Below, piece after piece: positions 14,269 through 26,275 of a DNA stretch of 64,000 nucleotides; the stretch's first letter is position 1, and each line of letters opens with the position of its first letter. The stretch lies in assembly GCF_031877795.1 (NCBI RefSeq), contig NC_133971.1, positions 16,888,825 to 16,952,824 of the forward strand, in the 5' to 3' direction. The DNA is from Strix aluco (taxonomy: Eukaryota > Chordata > Aves > Strigiformes > Strigidae). A model generated the notes under the pieces. It saw only the letters and a list, made by a program, of their open reading frames with translations, had not been told where the DNA came from and made no database searches. The position numbers were made by a program, and so were the translations under genes.

Positions 14269-17200
14269 TGGCACCCCAGATGGGACAGCTGCGAAGCCTG
14301 GCCCAGATGGTCTTGCTGGATGCTGGTGGGGAGAAGCTGCTCCCCAGATTCCAGTGCGAACCTACCTATTGTTCAGGGTCTCCATGAGCAATGTCCTCAT
14401 CTGGAGCAGGTAAGTTGACTCAAAGGTGCAACGCATGATAAAGAGACATTACATGGAGTATGGTAACAATAGGTGAAAGTGTTTTATAAGCTGTGTGGAT
14501 GTTTGGACAGTGATAACTTGAGTGCATGAAAGCGTGGTTGGTAGAGAATGTTGTTTTCAAGTAACAGTATGGGAGCAGGACAAGGGACAGGACAATCTGA
14601 GGAGGTTTCCCCTTGCTCCCCATTAGGATGCATCCTGAAAACACTGGAATAAGTTCAGTGGAGGTCCCCTAATAAAGGGAAAATTAAAGGAATAATATAC
14701 TCAGTGGTGGCCAAGGTATAAATTGGAGGATGAGGAAAAATGGCCAGAAATGGGGACTTTGAAAGAAACACAGTTTTGTAACTCATGTTTTGCAGAAGGC
14801 TGGATAAATGGGATGAAATCCCATATGTGGATTTGTTCCTTACTTTAAGAAACCATCATGAAACAAGGAAAAAATGTAAACCGTTGGTATCAGATTCAAA
14901 TGTATTAATAACAATGGAGGGTAGAAAGGAATTGCCTTGATGTTGCTCTGCTTGTAGTATTGGAAAAAAAATATTTGAAAATGGAGGATAAAAAAGAGGA
15001 TGTGCAATTGTTGGTTTCCCTAGGTAAAGATCAGGATAGTGTTGTTGAAAGCAAGGAAAAGGGGAAGCGTTTAGTCCCATTGCAGGCAGAACTCAGGCGC
15101 AACAGAATCCTGTGATTCAGGTTCCGCTGCACCAGGCAGTAGGATCAGATGGAACACCTGTATATGTGAAAGCTCCTTCTTCAACCTCAGATTTAATGAA
15201 CTGGAAGGAGTCTGATGGGTCATATTGAGAAAATCTGGAGAAAATGTGTGATAGTTGAAAATCATAATCCAGATTGGAATCATGTGCAGGTGTTGCTAAA
15301 CACTTTGTTTCTGCCTGAGGGAAAGAGAACAGTGCTGGAAAAAGCTTGGGAGGAGAATGAGAGGCTAAATACAAGGGATGGTCCGGATAGTTTTATGCCA
15401 GCACAGAAGCCAGACTGGAATCTAAATACAGGGGTGAGCAGATTGATGAAGAAACAGTATCAACAGTTGACTACTTTGTTCGTAGGGCAGTCAGCACCAG
15501 ATATAAGAAGAAAGTTACAAAAAGTAGATAGCATGTCTGGAACGTCAATATCTCAGTTAACAGAAAGTGCATACAAAGTGTTCAATAATAGGGAAGAATT
15601 GGAGACGGAGGTGAAACAAGAGAAACTAAAGGATAGGAAACAAAATGCTGCGATTTTAGCAACCACGTTTGCTCAAGCACAAACCCCCTCTCAGGAAGAG
15701 GCTTCCCAAGAGGACGAGGGCATGGACAAGGAACAGGGGGAAATACAGCAAATAGAATCCCTCTGGGAAGGGACCAGTGTGCGATCTGCAAGTAAAAGGG
15801 ACATTGGAAAAACGAATGCCCACAGAGACAATCAGTTAATCGGATATCATCATCATCTGCACCCATTTTGGAGGCAGACTTATTTATGATTGGTAAGAAA
15901 GATTAGGATCGATGGGGTCCGGAGGTTGAGGAATTAGTCTCCCCAGCCGAACCTCTGGTTTCAGTTAAGTTAGGGAATGAGACAGTTAAATTCCTAGTTG
16001 ATACAGGGGCAAGATATTTTGTACTAAATAGTTGTAAAGCATCCATAAGCAAATTCTCTATGTCAGGGATTGGTGCCATGGGAAAATGAGAAATCAGACC
16101 TTTCCTTCAACCAATTAAGTGCAAAATTTGGAATAAAATACTCACGAATTTTTGTACAGCTGAATGTTCATTACCTCTGATGGGAAGGGATTTATTAAAT
16201 AAACTGGAAGCACAAATAACTTTTGATCAGGACAAAGTTTGAGTACATATTCTGCAAAACAAGGCTTGAGAGGCACAAGTATATGTGTTACAGGAATTAT
16301 TAGAGACAAAAGATTCTGGAAATAAAGGAAAGCAAATTGAAGTCTCCTCAGAGATTATGGATGCAGTGGTCCCTTTTGTCTGGGCAACTGAGAAGCCTGG
16401 AAAAGCTAAGTCAGCAGAACCAGTAAGAGTGGAGTTGAATCCAGGAGCAAAACTGGTAAAATGAAAACAATATCCTATGAAATTGAAGGCCCGTGTTGGA
16501 CTGGAGCTTATAGTTAACAACTTTTTAAAATATGGACTGTTGCAAGAGTGTCAATCTGAATATAATACTCCAATTTTGCCTGTTAAACAGCCACATTCAC
16601 GGGAATACCATTTAGTAAAAGATCTGAGAGCTATTAATCAAATAGTGACTGATGTACATTCAGAGGCACCCAACCCTTACACTTTGTTAACAATGATAGT
16701 TGATTCAAATGTTTAATTTACAGTATTGGACTTAAAAGATGCCTTCTTCTGCATTCCACTGGAAGACCTTAGTCAGAAACTGTTTGCCTTTGAATGGGAA
16801 AGCCCTACAATAGGACGCAAAATGCAGCTGTGCTGGACAGTACTTCTTCAAGGATTCAAGAACAGTCCTACAGTCTTTGGTAATGTACTGGCAAAAGAAC
16901 CAGAGCAATGGCAACATAAGAAGACTACAACTACCTTGTTACAATATGTAGATGATATCTTGTTGGGGGCAGACATGCCTGAACAATGTAAAAAGACAAT
17001 TATCAGTCTACTGAACTTTCTGGGGTTAGCAGGATCCAGAGTGTCAAAAAAGAAAGCACAAATCATGCAGAAAAACGTGATTTATCTTGAATTTGAAATA
17101 ACCCAAGGAGAAAGAAAACTGGGAGTTGAAAGAAAGGAGGCAATTTATCAAATCACACCCCCCCAGATCAAAAAGAGAACTCAGGTGATTTCTAGGGATG

Positions 17201-19130
17201 GCTGGATGCTGTCATCTGTGGATACCTAATTTTGGATTGATGGCCAAGCCTTTGTATGAAGCTGTTAAAGGATCAGGAGAGTTACTGGAATGGACTCCAG
17301 AATGCCAAAAAGGATTTGATGAAGTAAAAATTGCTGTTATAAGTGCTCCTGCCTTAGGTCTCCCAAATTCAACAAAACCTTTTAAACTTTATATGCATGA
17401 GAGAGGACATCAGGAACTGGGAGTGCTTGTACAAATGTTGGGGAATTGGAGAAAACCAGTAGCTTACTTTTCAAAACAATTGGACAAGGTAGGCGCTGGA
17501 TGGCCAGGATGTCTGAGAGCAGTGGCAGCTGCTGTATTGTTCATACAGAGGCACAAAAATTGACCTTTGGATAGAAAGTTACTGTTTATGTGCCACATAC
17601 TGTTGCAGCAGTACTGGAACAGAATGGACACCACTGGTTATCCCTGAGCAGGATGGTGCTATTTATACCAAGCAGTACTGCTGCAACAAGAGGATATAGC
17701 AACGAAAGTGTCCAGTGCATCGTTGTTACCTTTGCATGAGAAAGAATTGGCACATGATTGTTTACAGACTATTGAACAGATATACTCCAGTCATTCAGAC
17801 CTGAAGGAATCTCCTTTACAGAATCCCAACTGTTTACTGATGGAAGCAGCTTCATTGTGAAAGGAGGACAGAAGGTTGGATATGCGGTTGTCAGCCTAAA
17901 AAAAGAAATAGAGACACAACTGCTGCCAGTAAGCACATCCTATCAGAAAGCTGAATTAGTTGCTTTAACTCAAGCTCTGGAATTATCAGAAGGAAAGTGG
18001 GCTAATATCTATACTGACTCAAAATAGGCTTTTGGAGTAATACAAGCTCATGGTGCAATTTGAAGAAAGTGGGTTGTTATCTTTGCAGGGGAATCCTATA
18101 GAATACAGTGAAGAAATTATGAAATTACTTGAGGCCATTAATAAACCTAAAGAAATAGCAGTGATACACTGCACAGCACATTGATCTGGACAAACTGATG
18201 TGATTATAGGAAATGGAAAAGCAGATGAGGCTGCAAAAACAATTGCTTTTATCAATAATTGTAGCAGTCTTAGTCCCAGAAAGAACTTTAAAAATCAATG
18301 CCCCTAAATATACAGAAAAAAAAAAAAAAGTTGGCCAAACAATTAAAATGTATAAACACTGCCAAAGGATGGCGAGTAACCCCAATTGGACAATGTGTGG
18401 TAACTCCACAAATAATGAGGGAGTTAATGGAGAGAACCCGTAAGAGTACACATATGGGAGCTGAAGCTTTAATTGAAGCCGTAAAGACATATGCTGTAGG
18501 AATCAATATGATTGCCAAAAGTGTTACACAACGATGTGAAATTTGTGTCAAAAATAATCCTAAAATCCAAAGGAGATCCCCTCCCAGAGAGGTGAAAAGG
18601 TTTGATGCCTGGGGAATGCTGGCAAACTGATTTTTCTGAATTACCTAATTGAAATGGATATACATATTTGTTGGTAATTGTCGATGCTTTTTCAGGATGG
18701 CCTGAAGCTTTCTCATGTTGCACCAATAAAGCAAGAGAGGTGGTAAAAATTTTATTCAAAGAAATTCTACTGAGGTTTAGGGTAACAGAAGGATTCTCTT
18801 CAGATAGAGGACCTCATCTTGTTGCAGAAATAGTTCAGGGAGTGTCAAGATTTTTACAAATTAGGGGGGATTTCATACTCCATGCAGGCTGCAGTCTAGT
18901 GGAAAAGTAGAGAGGATGAATCAGTCAATAAAGAGGCAGACTGGAAAATTGTGTCAGGAAAACCAGATGAAGTGGACAGAGGTTTTGTCACTAGCATTAT
19001 TAAGAATTAGAATAACCCCTAGAGTTAGAGAAGGAGTTATACCATTTGAAATTTTGTATGGGAAACCTTACACTGCAAATTTAACAAGGAAACCCAAATG
19101 CATCTTAAATGTGATGAGATTTTGAGTGAT
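14269..19130 (+). mobile_element. Endogenous retrovirus, gammaretrovirus-like (class I), broken
   Basis: A decayed provirus on the plus strand. A possible primer-binding site starts at 14269. Parts in order: gag capsid-like sequence at about 15200-15700 with a nucleocapsid zinc-knuckle trace near 15780-15830; protease trace near 15990 (LVDTGA); reverse transcriptase at about 16480-17200, with DLKDAFFCIPL, LLQGFKNSP and the YVDD catalytic box; RNase H near 17820-18200 (FTDGSS); and integrase at about 18440-19125, including the LVIVDAFSGWPEAF core. The RT and integrase motifs are of the class I type. No envelope region and no 3' LTR are seen; recognisable sequence stops near 19130, beside the RING gene. 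No clear 5' LTR was delimited. It carries many breaks (roughly ten or more), so it is an old, non-functional fossil. It cannot be dated by LTR divergence because no LTR pair is present. Confidence 0.92.
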
Positions 19131-19329
19131 TACCTCTTGTCTTTGGCAAGAGTTCTCACTTCTCTCCCATGCGAGGAGGCACTACAGACGTGGCCCTGGG
19201 GCTCCAGAGGCCCATGGCCGTGCCCCCCAGCAGGTGGGTGTCACCCACAGTGGGGCAGGTGGGACAGGGAGAGGCACCAGGATAAGGGGGAGAAAGCAGC
19301 ACCCAGAGATGGGGTCAGACAAACAGCGA

Positions 19330-19335
19330 TTTATT
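19330..19335 (-). terminator. Polyadenylation signal of the RING-finger gene
   Basis: AATAAA on the minus strand, 35 bases after the stop codon at 19371. This gives a very short 3' UTR ending almost at the retroviral boundary. Confidence 0.65.
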
Positions 19336-19370
19336 GTGTTTTCCTTGAAAAAAGACTTGCTGCAGCCCTG

Positions 19371-20435
19371 CTAGTGCTGCCGGCGGGGCGGCCTCTTGCA
19401 GGGCTGGGGAGAGTCCTGGGGGCCGGGGGCCCTCCTCTTTGGGGGGCACTGGGACCCCCCGGTTGAGCAGTCCCTGCCCCTGTAAGGAATGGAGGGGCTG
19501 CGGCTGCAGCCTTGGGCAGAGGGACCTGCCACCGCCGCCTGCCCCGGCTCCTCCTGGGGCTGCTCCTGCTCTGCCGGGACAGGAACAGATGGGGGGCGGC
19601 TGGGACCCCCGAGGAGGGCAGCTTCCAGGGTGCCGGCTTCCTCCTCCCCATCAGAGCTTTCAGGGCTGCTGGAGGAGGTCGGGCTGGAGTCGGGAGACCC
19701 TTCCCAGGAGGTGGTGGGGCTGGGGCTGGATGCGGGGCCGGCATGCTCCCTCCTGGCAGCGTAGGAGAGCAGCAGCCTCCAGGCCTCATGGCTGCACTGG
19801 TGCACGATGACATTGATGAGGCCATGCACCAGCGGTGCTGTGTGTTCCTGGAGGCTGTGCTGCAGCAGCTGGACAATGTGCTCTTCATCCGGACCGCAGA
19901 TACACAGGGCGTGCAGGACCAGCTTTTCTGCTGTCACTGCCAGCCACCACTGTTCCTCATGGATTCCCTCCAGCTCCCGGCGCAGCCAGAGCAGTGCAGG
20001 GTAAAGAAGATGATGGTTTTCTTGGAAAAGCAATGCCCAGACCTCAGGCAGGAGGCCACCCACGGTAGCCCTCTCGTCTGTCCCCGCAGCCCCCTGCTCT
20101 TCCAGGAACGGCCTTCCCTGTGGAGAGGATGGAGGGGACGCCTCAGGGTGATGGGGGCTGCCGTTGGCCACGTGGCCAGGAGCTCTGCCTGCCTGGCTGC
20201 TGGCCACTGATGGCTGTGCGGGGGGCGTGATGACGTGCTCTAGGTAGTCATCTCTTCCCCTCACAGAAAACCTGACCTTCTCCATCAGGCCTCTGCAGAG
20301 TGGGCAGTTGGATGTCCTTTTTGCCCACCGCAGGACGCAGCCCAGGCAGAACTGGTGTTGGCATGGCTGCACAAAGGCGATGTCCTTTGGACTATCCTGG
20401 CAGACGGGGCAGATCGACTCTCTCCCAGCGGCCAT
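19371..20435 (-). CDS. Topors-like RING-finger protein, intact single-ORF gene
   Basis: One open frame of 354 codons. Residues about 10-48 form a C3HC4 RING: CPVC, then CQHQFCLGC, then CPLC. This fold recruits E2 enzymes in ubiquitin ligases. A helical block at about 130-230 ([45 protein letters not shown]) is followed by a disordered, Ser/Pro/Glu-rich tail ending in a basic PKRRAP/KRPPRR cluster that may be a nuclear signal. The RING-first layout and the helical block resemble the bird proteins annotated as Topors-like E3 ligases. At 354 residues it is far shorter than vertebrate TOPORS (about 1000). ATG at 20435 is chosen because the RING begins within ten residues and no longer frame precedes it. 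It is much richer in GC than its surroundings, apparently intronless, and lies next to a broken retrovirus, so a retrocopy or captured gene is possible. RING identity is certain; substrates are unknown. Confidence 0.85.
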   Translation of the reverse strand: MAAGRESICPVCQDSPKDIAFVQPCQHQFCLGCVLRWAKRTSNCPLCRGLMEKVRFSVRGRDDYLEHVITPPAQPSVASSQAGRAPGHVANGSPHHPEASPPSSPQGRPFLEEQGAAGTDERATVGGLLPEVWALLFQENHHLLYPALLWLRRELEGIHEEQWWLAVTAEKLVLHALCICGPDEEHIVQLLQHSLQEHTAPLVHGLINVIVHQCSHEAWRLLLSYAARREHAGPASSPSPTTSWEGSPDSSPTSSSSPESSDGEEEAGTLEAALLGGPSRPPSVPVPAEQEQPQEEPGQAAVAGPSAQGCSRSPSIPYRGRDCSTGGSQCPPKRRAPGPQDSPQPCKRPPRRQH

Positions 20436-21176
20436 GTCCGTGCTCTACAGCAGGTTCGGGAGAGCCGAGGATGAGGAGCTGCTTCCCCTCGCTGGTGTCA
20501 CACGCTGGCTGCAAAATGCAGAGAGGCCCTGGTCACTCGCTGTCCCGGGGAGGAGAGGGGAAGGGAGGGGAGGAAGAAATGCCCAGGCTCCTCACGAAGG
20601 ACACCCTCCGGCTCCCTGAGCCCCTTCGCCCACCCCCCCCCGCACAGCTCACCTCCGCTGCCACAAGCACCCAGTGGTGCCCGGCTGCCTGACCCAGGCA
20701 GGGCTGGGGAAACCCAGGGAATGGCTCCGGGACGGGCACCGAGAGCTGCCGACAGCAGCCCCCAAAGCACCACCCAGCACCAGGAGCAGCCTCGCTCGAC
20801 CCTCCAGACCTCGCAGGCACGCTCGGCAGGAGTCCAGGCACAAGCCAGACTGGGCTGGGCTCTGCCGGTGCCTGGAGAGAAGCAGTGAGGGACGTGAGGT
20901 GACAGTCTGTGACTCGCTGACATCACAGTCCGCTTGGTGACGTCGGCCTCCGCCACTTGGTGATGTCACCTCGGGTCTTCTGCCCCTGCAGGCACACAGC
21001 ATCAGGATTAAAATGAAAATACCATTTCTTGTTGTCGTCTTCGACGTTTCCATGTTACTCCAGGTTGGTTTCCTGCAACGCATGCCCATGACTGTGTCTC
21101 GTCCCCACTCCCAACACCTTGCAGACGTCTCCTGCGAGGGGCGCACGGTGGGACCAGGCAGCGTTGTCTGCCTGCG

Positions 21177-21517
21177 TGTCCTGGTTTAGCCAGGATAGGG
21201 TTAAGTTTCCCCAGCAGTGGGGGGGAAGCTCTAGCCGGGTTATTCATATGCCATGCTGACGTCACCTCCTGGCGTGAGCACGGGAAGAATCGGTGATCGC
21301 GTGGGTTGGCGCAGCCGGTTCTCTCACTGCTGTATCGGTATATACTTTGCTCTGTTCATTGTTATCACTGTTATTCTTATTGTTTGTTGTGTTGCTGTTG
21401 CTCTGTTGTATTAAACCTTTCCTTATCTCAGCCCTGGGGCTTTGTATTTCACTCCCTTTGTGGGGGAGGGGCAGCGGCCGTGTGTTCTCAGACCCTGGCA
21501 GGGGCTAAACCACCACA
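21177..21517 (+). mobile_element. Solo LTR, TGTCCTGGTTT family, copy A
   Basis: Begins TGTCCTGGTTTAGCC and ends GGCTAAACCACCACA, near-perfect inverted termini of the TG...CA type. Internally there is a TATATA-like box near 21340, a T/G-rich stretch and ATTAAA near 21410, the expected order of promoter and polyadenylation signals in an avian retroviral LTR. No coding part of the element adjoins it. Target-site duplication is not clear. Confidence 0.75.
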
Positions 21518-23620
21518 CCACAGCTGGATGACGCCTCCCCCACCTGGCTGCCTTTGCCTGGGCAATGCCGGGATTTGCAGGCGGGACCTGGTTGTCAGTT
21601 GCCAGCCCAGGGTGAGAGTCATTAGTCCAAGCACTTCTTTTTTATTTTAGAAGAGCATTATCTGACAGTTTTGACTGTGTGAGAGCAAAGGGTGCTGTGT
21701 GAGTCAGCCACATGGGTCTGCCCATTAAAATCTCGTGAGGTGGCAGCTCATGTTTTCTATTCACAATGCTTCTCGTCTACGTCAGTGGGAGAGACAAACA
21801 CATCCAGATATCTCAGGCCAGTCTCTGCACCAATTTTTTTGCTGGTTTGGTTTTAAAATCTACAGCCCCACTGGATTGGGGGTGATAGACACAAGGACAC
21901 TTTGGTTGTAGTTGTAGGGCTGCATAATTTTTCTGTGTTACTTGCCCAGTAAAATGGCTTCCCTTGTTGCTATCTAGTGGTAGGGGAAGGAGTTCTCTCT
22001 GCAATTTGTTTTTGCAACAGTTCTTTCATCTGCATGTTTACAAGGACAGGCTTGTGTCCCTTGAACATCTCTCAAATGACAAGGACATACACAAAATTAC
22101 AGTATCTAGGCCTCTGAATAAAGTACAGCTGAAAATTTACCAATGGTCCCCATGGCTCTGGGTGTGCAGCAATACTTGTGTTTTCCTTCTGTCTTACATC
22201 ATTTTGTTGAAAAGTTATCCTAACCTTAGGAAGACTTAAGAATTTGAAGGGTATTTTGCTAGCAAGCTTCAGGCATTTACACATTCATTGATGACCAAAT
22301 GAAAGCCCCTTCCTGATCATTCAAGCTACACAATGATTTGAATTAATAAAAATGTGTATGAGTCGTACAGATCCTAAATTTATGTGGACTGTTTAAAAAG
22401 CAAATCCTCTTTCAAGTTCTTTGAGTTTCCTTTTCCAGTATTAGCTGTATCTTCAGATACACCAACATGTTAATGGTGGTCATTAGCTCAGCAAGTTCAT
22501 TAAAGGCACCTATTCTTCTCATCCCATTCCAAAATAATGTTGAGGATGGACAGAGAATAGAAGAATAGGTGCACAAGCACCATTTTGGGCAAACCCATCA
22601 AAAATGTGGAGCAAACCCGTCCTGTCATAGAGCTGCAGTCATCCCCCCTGTGCTGGTGTGGGCCACTGGCTGGGCCACCCAAGCAAGGGCAGGTCTATCT
22701 GCTCTTCTTGCCATACTCTCAAAGCCACTTTGCCTGCAGTTTGCAGGGAGCCGTAAATCACACCAGCCAGGCTCTCTCCTTGGGTTGCTGTAGTACAATT
22801 AGTGGGAAGCGATCAAGTGAACTATGGCTTGAAACCAGGGTGGGAGAGAAGGGGCCTTTTTAAGCAATAGGAGAGTTTCCCTACCTCTCTTTTACCATCT
22901 CCACAGGAATATCTCCTAGGGAGAAATCCCTGGGCACATCACGGAAGTTTGAACAACCCCACCTTCTTCAGCCTTAAATACCTGATCTCAGGCTGTGCTG
23001 GCTGAGCAGGTTGTTTAGTTCGTATTCAGCACGAACTGAAACTTCTAAAGCAAAGCTCCTGCTGCTTCAGTGAGTGAGCACTGTATCTCTGGTTCTCTGG
23101 TGGCAGGGGGGTAGGTCTGAATGTTTTCTCAGCTTCTCAGCTCTCTCCCTGCACTGACCCCCTTCAGTGACGAGGACAGCACCAAAACTGTCAACTGGCC
23201 CGTCCCTGTGCCCTGATTGTTGTCATTATTAGGGCAGGATCTTTTAAGGATCCCTAGAAGCGTTCTGGCTCCTTAGGGGAGAAAAAGGTTGGAAAAACCC
23301 AAATCATCTGTCTCTTTATATCAGGGATGTATCTGAGCATTCTTGGAGATGAGGATCTCTTGTGCCACTGGCAGTTGGCTGACCCCGGCTTGTCCTGTCC
23401 AGCCACCTCTTGTTTACAAGCAGGATGGGATGTGTTTGTCTAAGGAGATTTGCATTTCCACAAGGTACATTATATACAGAGCCCTGAGGTACTTGGTTCT
23501 ACTACTTGTCTCTGGTTTAAATCTCTAAGAAAGACAAGGCTATTCCTTTGCAGCTGTGCATTCCCCTCTCCTACCTGATTCTTCACAAATGTGGAAATTT
23601 AATTTGTAGAGAGCTTGGAA
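21518..23620. other. Intergenic stretch, nothing recognised
   Basis: About 2.1 kb with no exon, RNA gene or CR1 tail that I can identify. All frames are short and broken. Confidence 0.5.
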
Positions 23621-23621
23621 C

Positions 23622-23850
23622 CATAGAATCATAGAATCATGGAGTCATTTAGGATGGAAAAGACCTTTAAGGCTATTGAGCAACCTTAAACCTAACACTG
23701 CCAAGTCCACCATTACCATGTCCCTAACTGCCACATCTACATGTCTTTTAAATACCAGCAGGGATGGTGACTCAACCACTCCCCTGGGCAGCCTGTTCCA
23801 ATGCTTGATAACCGTTTCCATGAAGAAGTTTTCCAGCCTTTTGCTCTGGT
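23622..23850 (-). mobile_element. CR1 LINE 3' end, 5'-truncated
   Basis: The plus strand opens with CATAGAATCATAGAATCAT, the reverse complement of the CR1 terminal octamer repeat, so the element is on the minus strand. The minus-strand translation includes FFMETVIKHWNRLPRGVVES and SLLVFKRHVDVAVRDM, typical of the C-terminus of the CR1 reverse transcriptase ORF. Only this last stretch and the 3' UTR remain. Confidence 0.93.
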
Positions 23851-23884
23851 GTTCAGAGAATACAATACCACTGGGTGTCAAGGA

Positions 23885-24000
23885 AGTATCTCAATAGGGG
23901 GGAAATTGAGGCAGAAAGAGGAGGAGAAGAGAAAGAGGAAAAGTGAGGGAGGAAGAAAGGGAAGAAGGGAAGGACTGAAGGGGGGAAGGAAGGCAGAAAT
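23885..24000. repeat. Purine-rich low-complexity tract
   Basis: About 115 bases almost free of pyrimidines on the plus strand, built from GGAA, GAGG and AAAG motifs. It lies between the CR1 tail and the alpharetrovirus-like LTR. Confidence 0.8.
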
Positions 24001-24600
24001 GTCACCAAAACGGGATAGAAGAACTTATCGACACCAATGTGATGTAGATAGGCAGACACTCCTTTATTAACAGCCGGGTGCGCAGGGGAGTCGTCTCGCC
24101 AACAACGCACACCTAACTCATGTAGCATGCTGATTATATTGGGTACAGTAATACATGTTAATCAAGTTCTTAAACATGCTAATTCTTGTAACTCATTTTC
24201 ATATTCCCACCTCTTTCTGGTCATGCGCACTTGAGTCCTGAAATGAGTCAGGGGGCTGCTTTTGTGACCACCACGGACTACTGACTCAAAAGAAGGACCC
24301 CCCAATGTCCTTGACTCAGAGACTTTGGCTCACATTGCAATTTTAACACGCTTCAAGGCCCTTTCACAGTACAACTTTTAAAACACCTGGTCTACAGGGC
24401 AATAAATCATGCTTACTAAACAATCTAACAATGGTACCTCATCTAGCAGCGTAACTGGTTGTATGGTTACCTTAAACTAAATACAACATCTCTACGACTA
24501 CTTAAAACATTACACCACTATCTTTTACAAAACCCGATGTTTCTGTGAGATTCTATTTAATTGATTAGTCCTAATCATTCCTTATCAAAATCACCAAAAA
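24001..24600 (-). mobile_element. Alpharetrovirus-like LTR with primer-site remnant
   Basis: Read on the minus strand, the element contains AATAAAGGAGTGTCTGCC near 24070, then CACATTGGTGTCGATAAG, and ends in CCGTT followed by TGGTGAC. The order AATAAA, ACATTGGTGT, U5 end, TGGTGAC mirrors the R-U5 and tRNA-Trp primer site of Rous sarcoma-type and related bird retroviruses. Only the first seven primer-site bases are kept and no coding region follows, so it is a degraded solo LTR. The 5' limit near 24600 is approximate. Confidence 0.65.
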
Positions 24601-25706
24601 TCATCAACTCAAATTAATAACAAATAAGTAACAATCAGTAACAGAAAGAAAGAGAGGAAAGAGCAGGGAGAGGAGCCCGTGTGCTGGACTGGGAGGCTTG
24701 AGGAGTGCCCAGCTTGCTCCCCATGGGCAAGAGGTGCTCCCTCTCCTGGGGTGTGGGTGCCTTTGGTGGCTGCTGCCCCCCAGCACGGGTCCACAGCACA
24801 ATCTGCAAATAGCAGCTGTAATTCACACCATCCCTCTAGTGCATGCTGGCACACCAATAATGAGGAATTCAATGAAAATTGCCCCAAGGGAAATTAGAAA
24901 GACCATTTGTCAAAGGGTGGATGGAGGTTGGAAGAACAGTAAGCTGTTACAGAAAGTAAACCTGAAAAATAGAGTATGGTAACAACCGGGAGGTGCTGGG
25001 ACCTGTGAAATACCCTGCCTCACATCAAACCGGCCTTTAATCCCACTGATACAAACCCGGAATGGCATTTCAAAGTACAAAGGCACTGGAAAAGGCATGT
25101 CAGTCAAAACATTGCAATTCAATTTCCATTATAAAGTGTTGTTCTTTACAATACACTGGAACAGAACACATGACAAGATGTCTGAATCAAGGTATCAAAA
25201 TGAAGTTTTGTCTTGCCAGAATTTCCTTTTGGAAAACACCTTCTTACAGATTACCGTACTCGTACATAAGAATAATCAAAAACCGAAAGCTCCCCTTAGT
25301 TATACTGTAAAATCCCAAGCCTCGAAAGTTGAGTCTGTAGGCTGCCAAAAGTCCTACACCCACTGCAGTCAATGGAAGAGGAAAACACTTTTGGGTGTCC
25401 TGGAATTCCACAGCACGCTGTAGGGTTGGGCCTGGAAAATCTGTTTCCCTTCCGTAACATTTTCACATGACCTTGTGCACATGCAGGACTGCTATAAAAT
25501 AGGATTGCTTCTGCACACTGGGCTGGAAGCAGTGATTTTACTGATGCACTTGCTTGGAGAAGAGAGTGAAGGAAGAGGTACATTGAATTTACTGAGATAA
25601 AGAAGTAGGATGAATGGCACATGTCTGCAAGTGTAAATCAATACACTTCATGAATGTCAAACAGAGTTGCTTCCGCCTACCTTCTGCTTATCTCTATAGG
25701 ACTGAA
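24600..25706. other. Unassigned sequence
   Basis: About 1.1 kb between the LTR and a CR1 tail. A GC-rich patch at 24660-24830 differs from the AT-rich sequence after it and could be further retroelement debris. No coding exon is recognised. Confidence 0.4.
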
Positions 25707-25708
25707 CT

Positions 25709-26275
25709 TTCATAGAATCATAGAATGGTTTGGGTTGGAAGGCACCTTAAAGATCATCTGTTTCCAACACCCCTGCCCTGGGCAGGGACACCTTCCACTA
25801 GACCAGAGCCCCGTCCAACCTGGCCTTGAACCTTTCCAGGGAGGGGGCAGCCACAGCTTCTCTGGGCAATCTGTTCCAGTGTCTCACCATCCTCACAGTA
25901 AAGAATTTCTTCCCTGGATCTAACCTAAATCTTCAGTTTAAAACCGTTACCCCTCATCCTATCCCTACACTCCCTGATAAACAGTCCCTCCCCGCCTTTC
26001 CTGTAGCCCCCTTTAAATACTGGAAGACCACTATAAAGTCTCCCCAGAGCCTTCTCTTCTGCAGGCTGAACAACCCCAACTCTCTCAGCCTGTCCTCACA
26101 AGGGAGGTGCTCCAGCCCCCTGGTCACCTTCGTGGCCTCCTCTGGACCCACTCAAGCAGGTCCCTGTCCTTCTTATGCTGGTAGCCCAGAGCTGAACGCA
26201 TCACTGCAGGTGGGGTCTGACAAGAGCGGAGCAGAGGGGGAAAATCACCTCTCTCGACCTGCTGGCCACAGGAGG
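25709..26275 (-). mobile_element. CR1 LINE 3' end, about 570 bp
   Basis: Starts on the plus strand with CATAGAATCATAGAATGG and runs through the usual reverse-complement CR1 landmarks: GGTTTGGGTTGGAAGG, the CCTTCCACTAGACCAG block, and CCTCTGGACCCACTCAAGCAG. Minus orientation, 5'-truncated. Confidence 0.95.

Noticed and set aside
19512-20210. Plus-strand frames of up to 232 codons opposite the RING gene
   Set aside because: They are antisense shadows of a GC-rich coding region; the minus strand has the RING motif and a polyadenylation signal.
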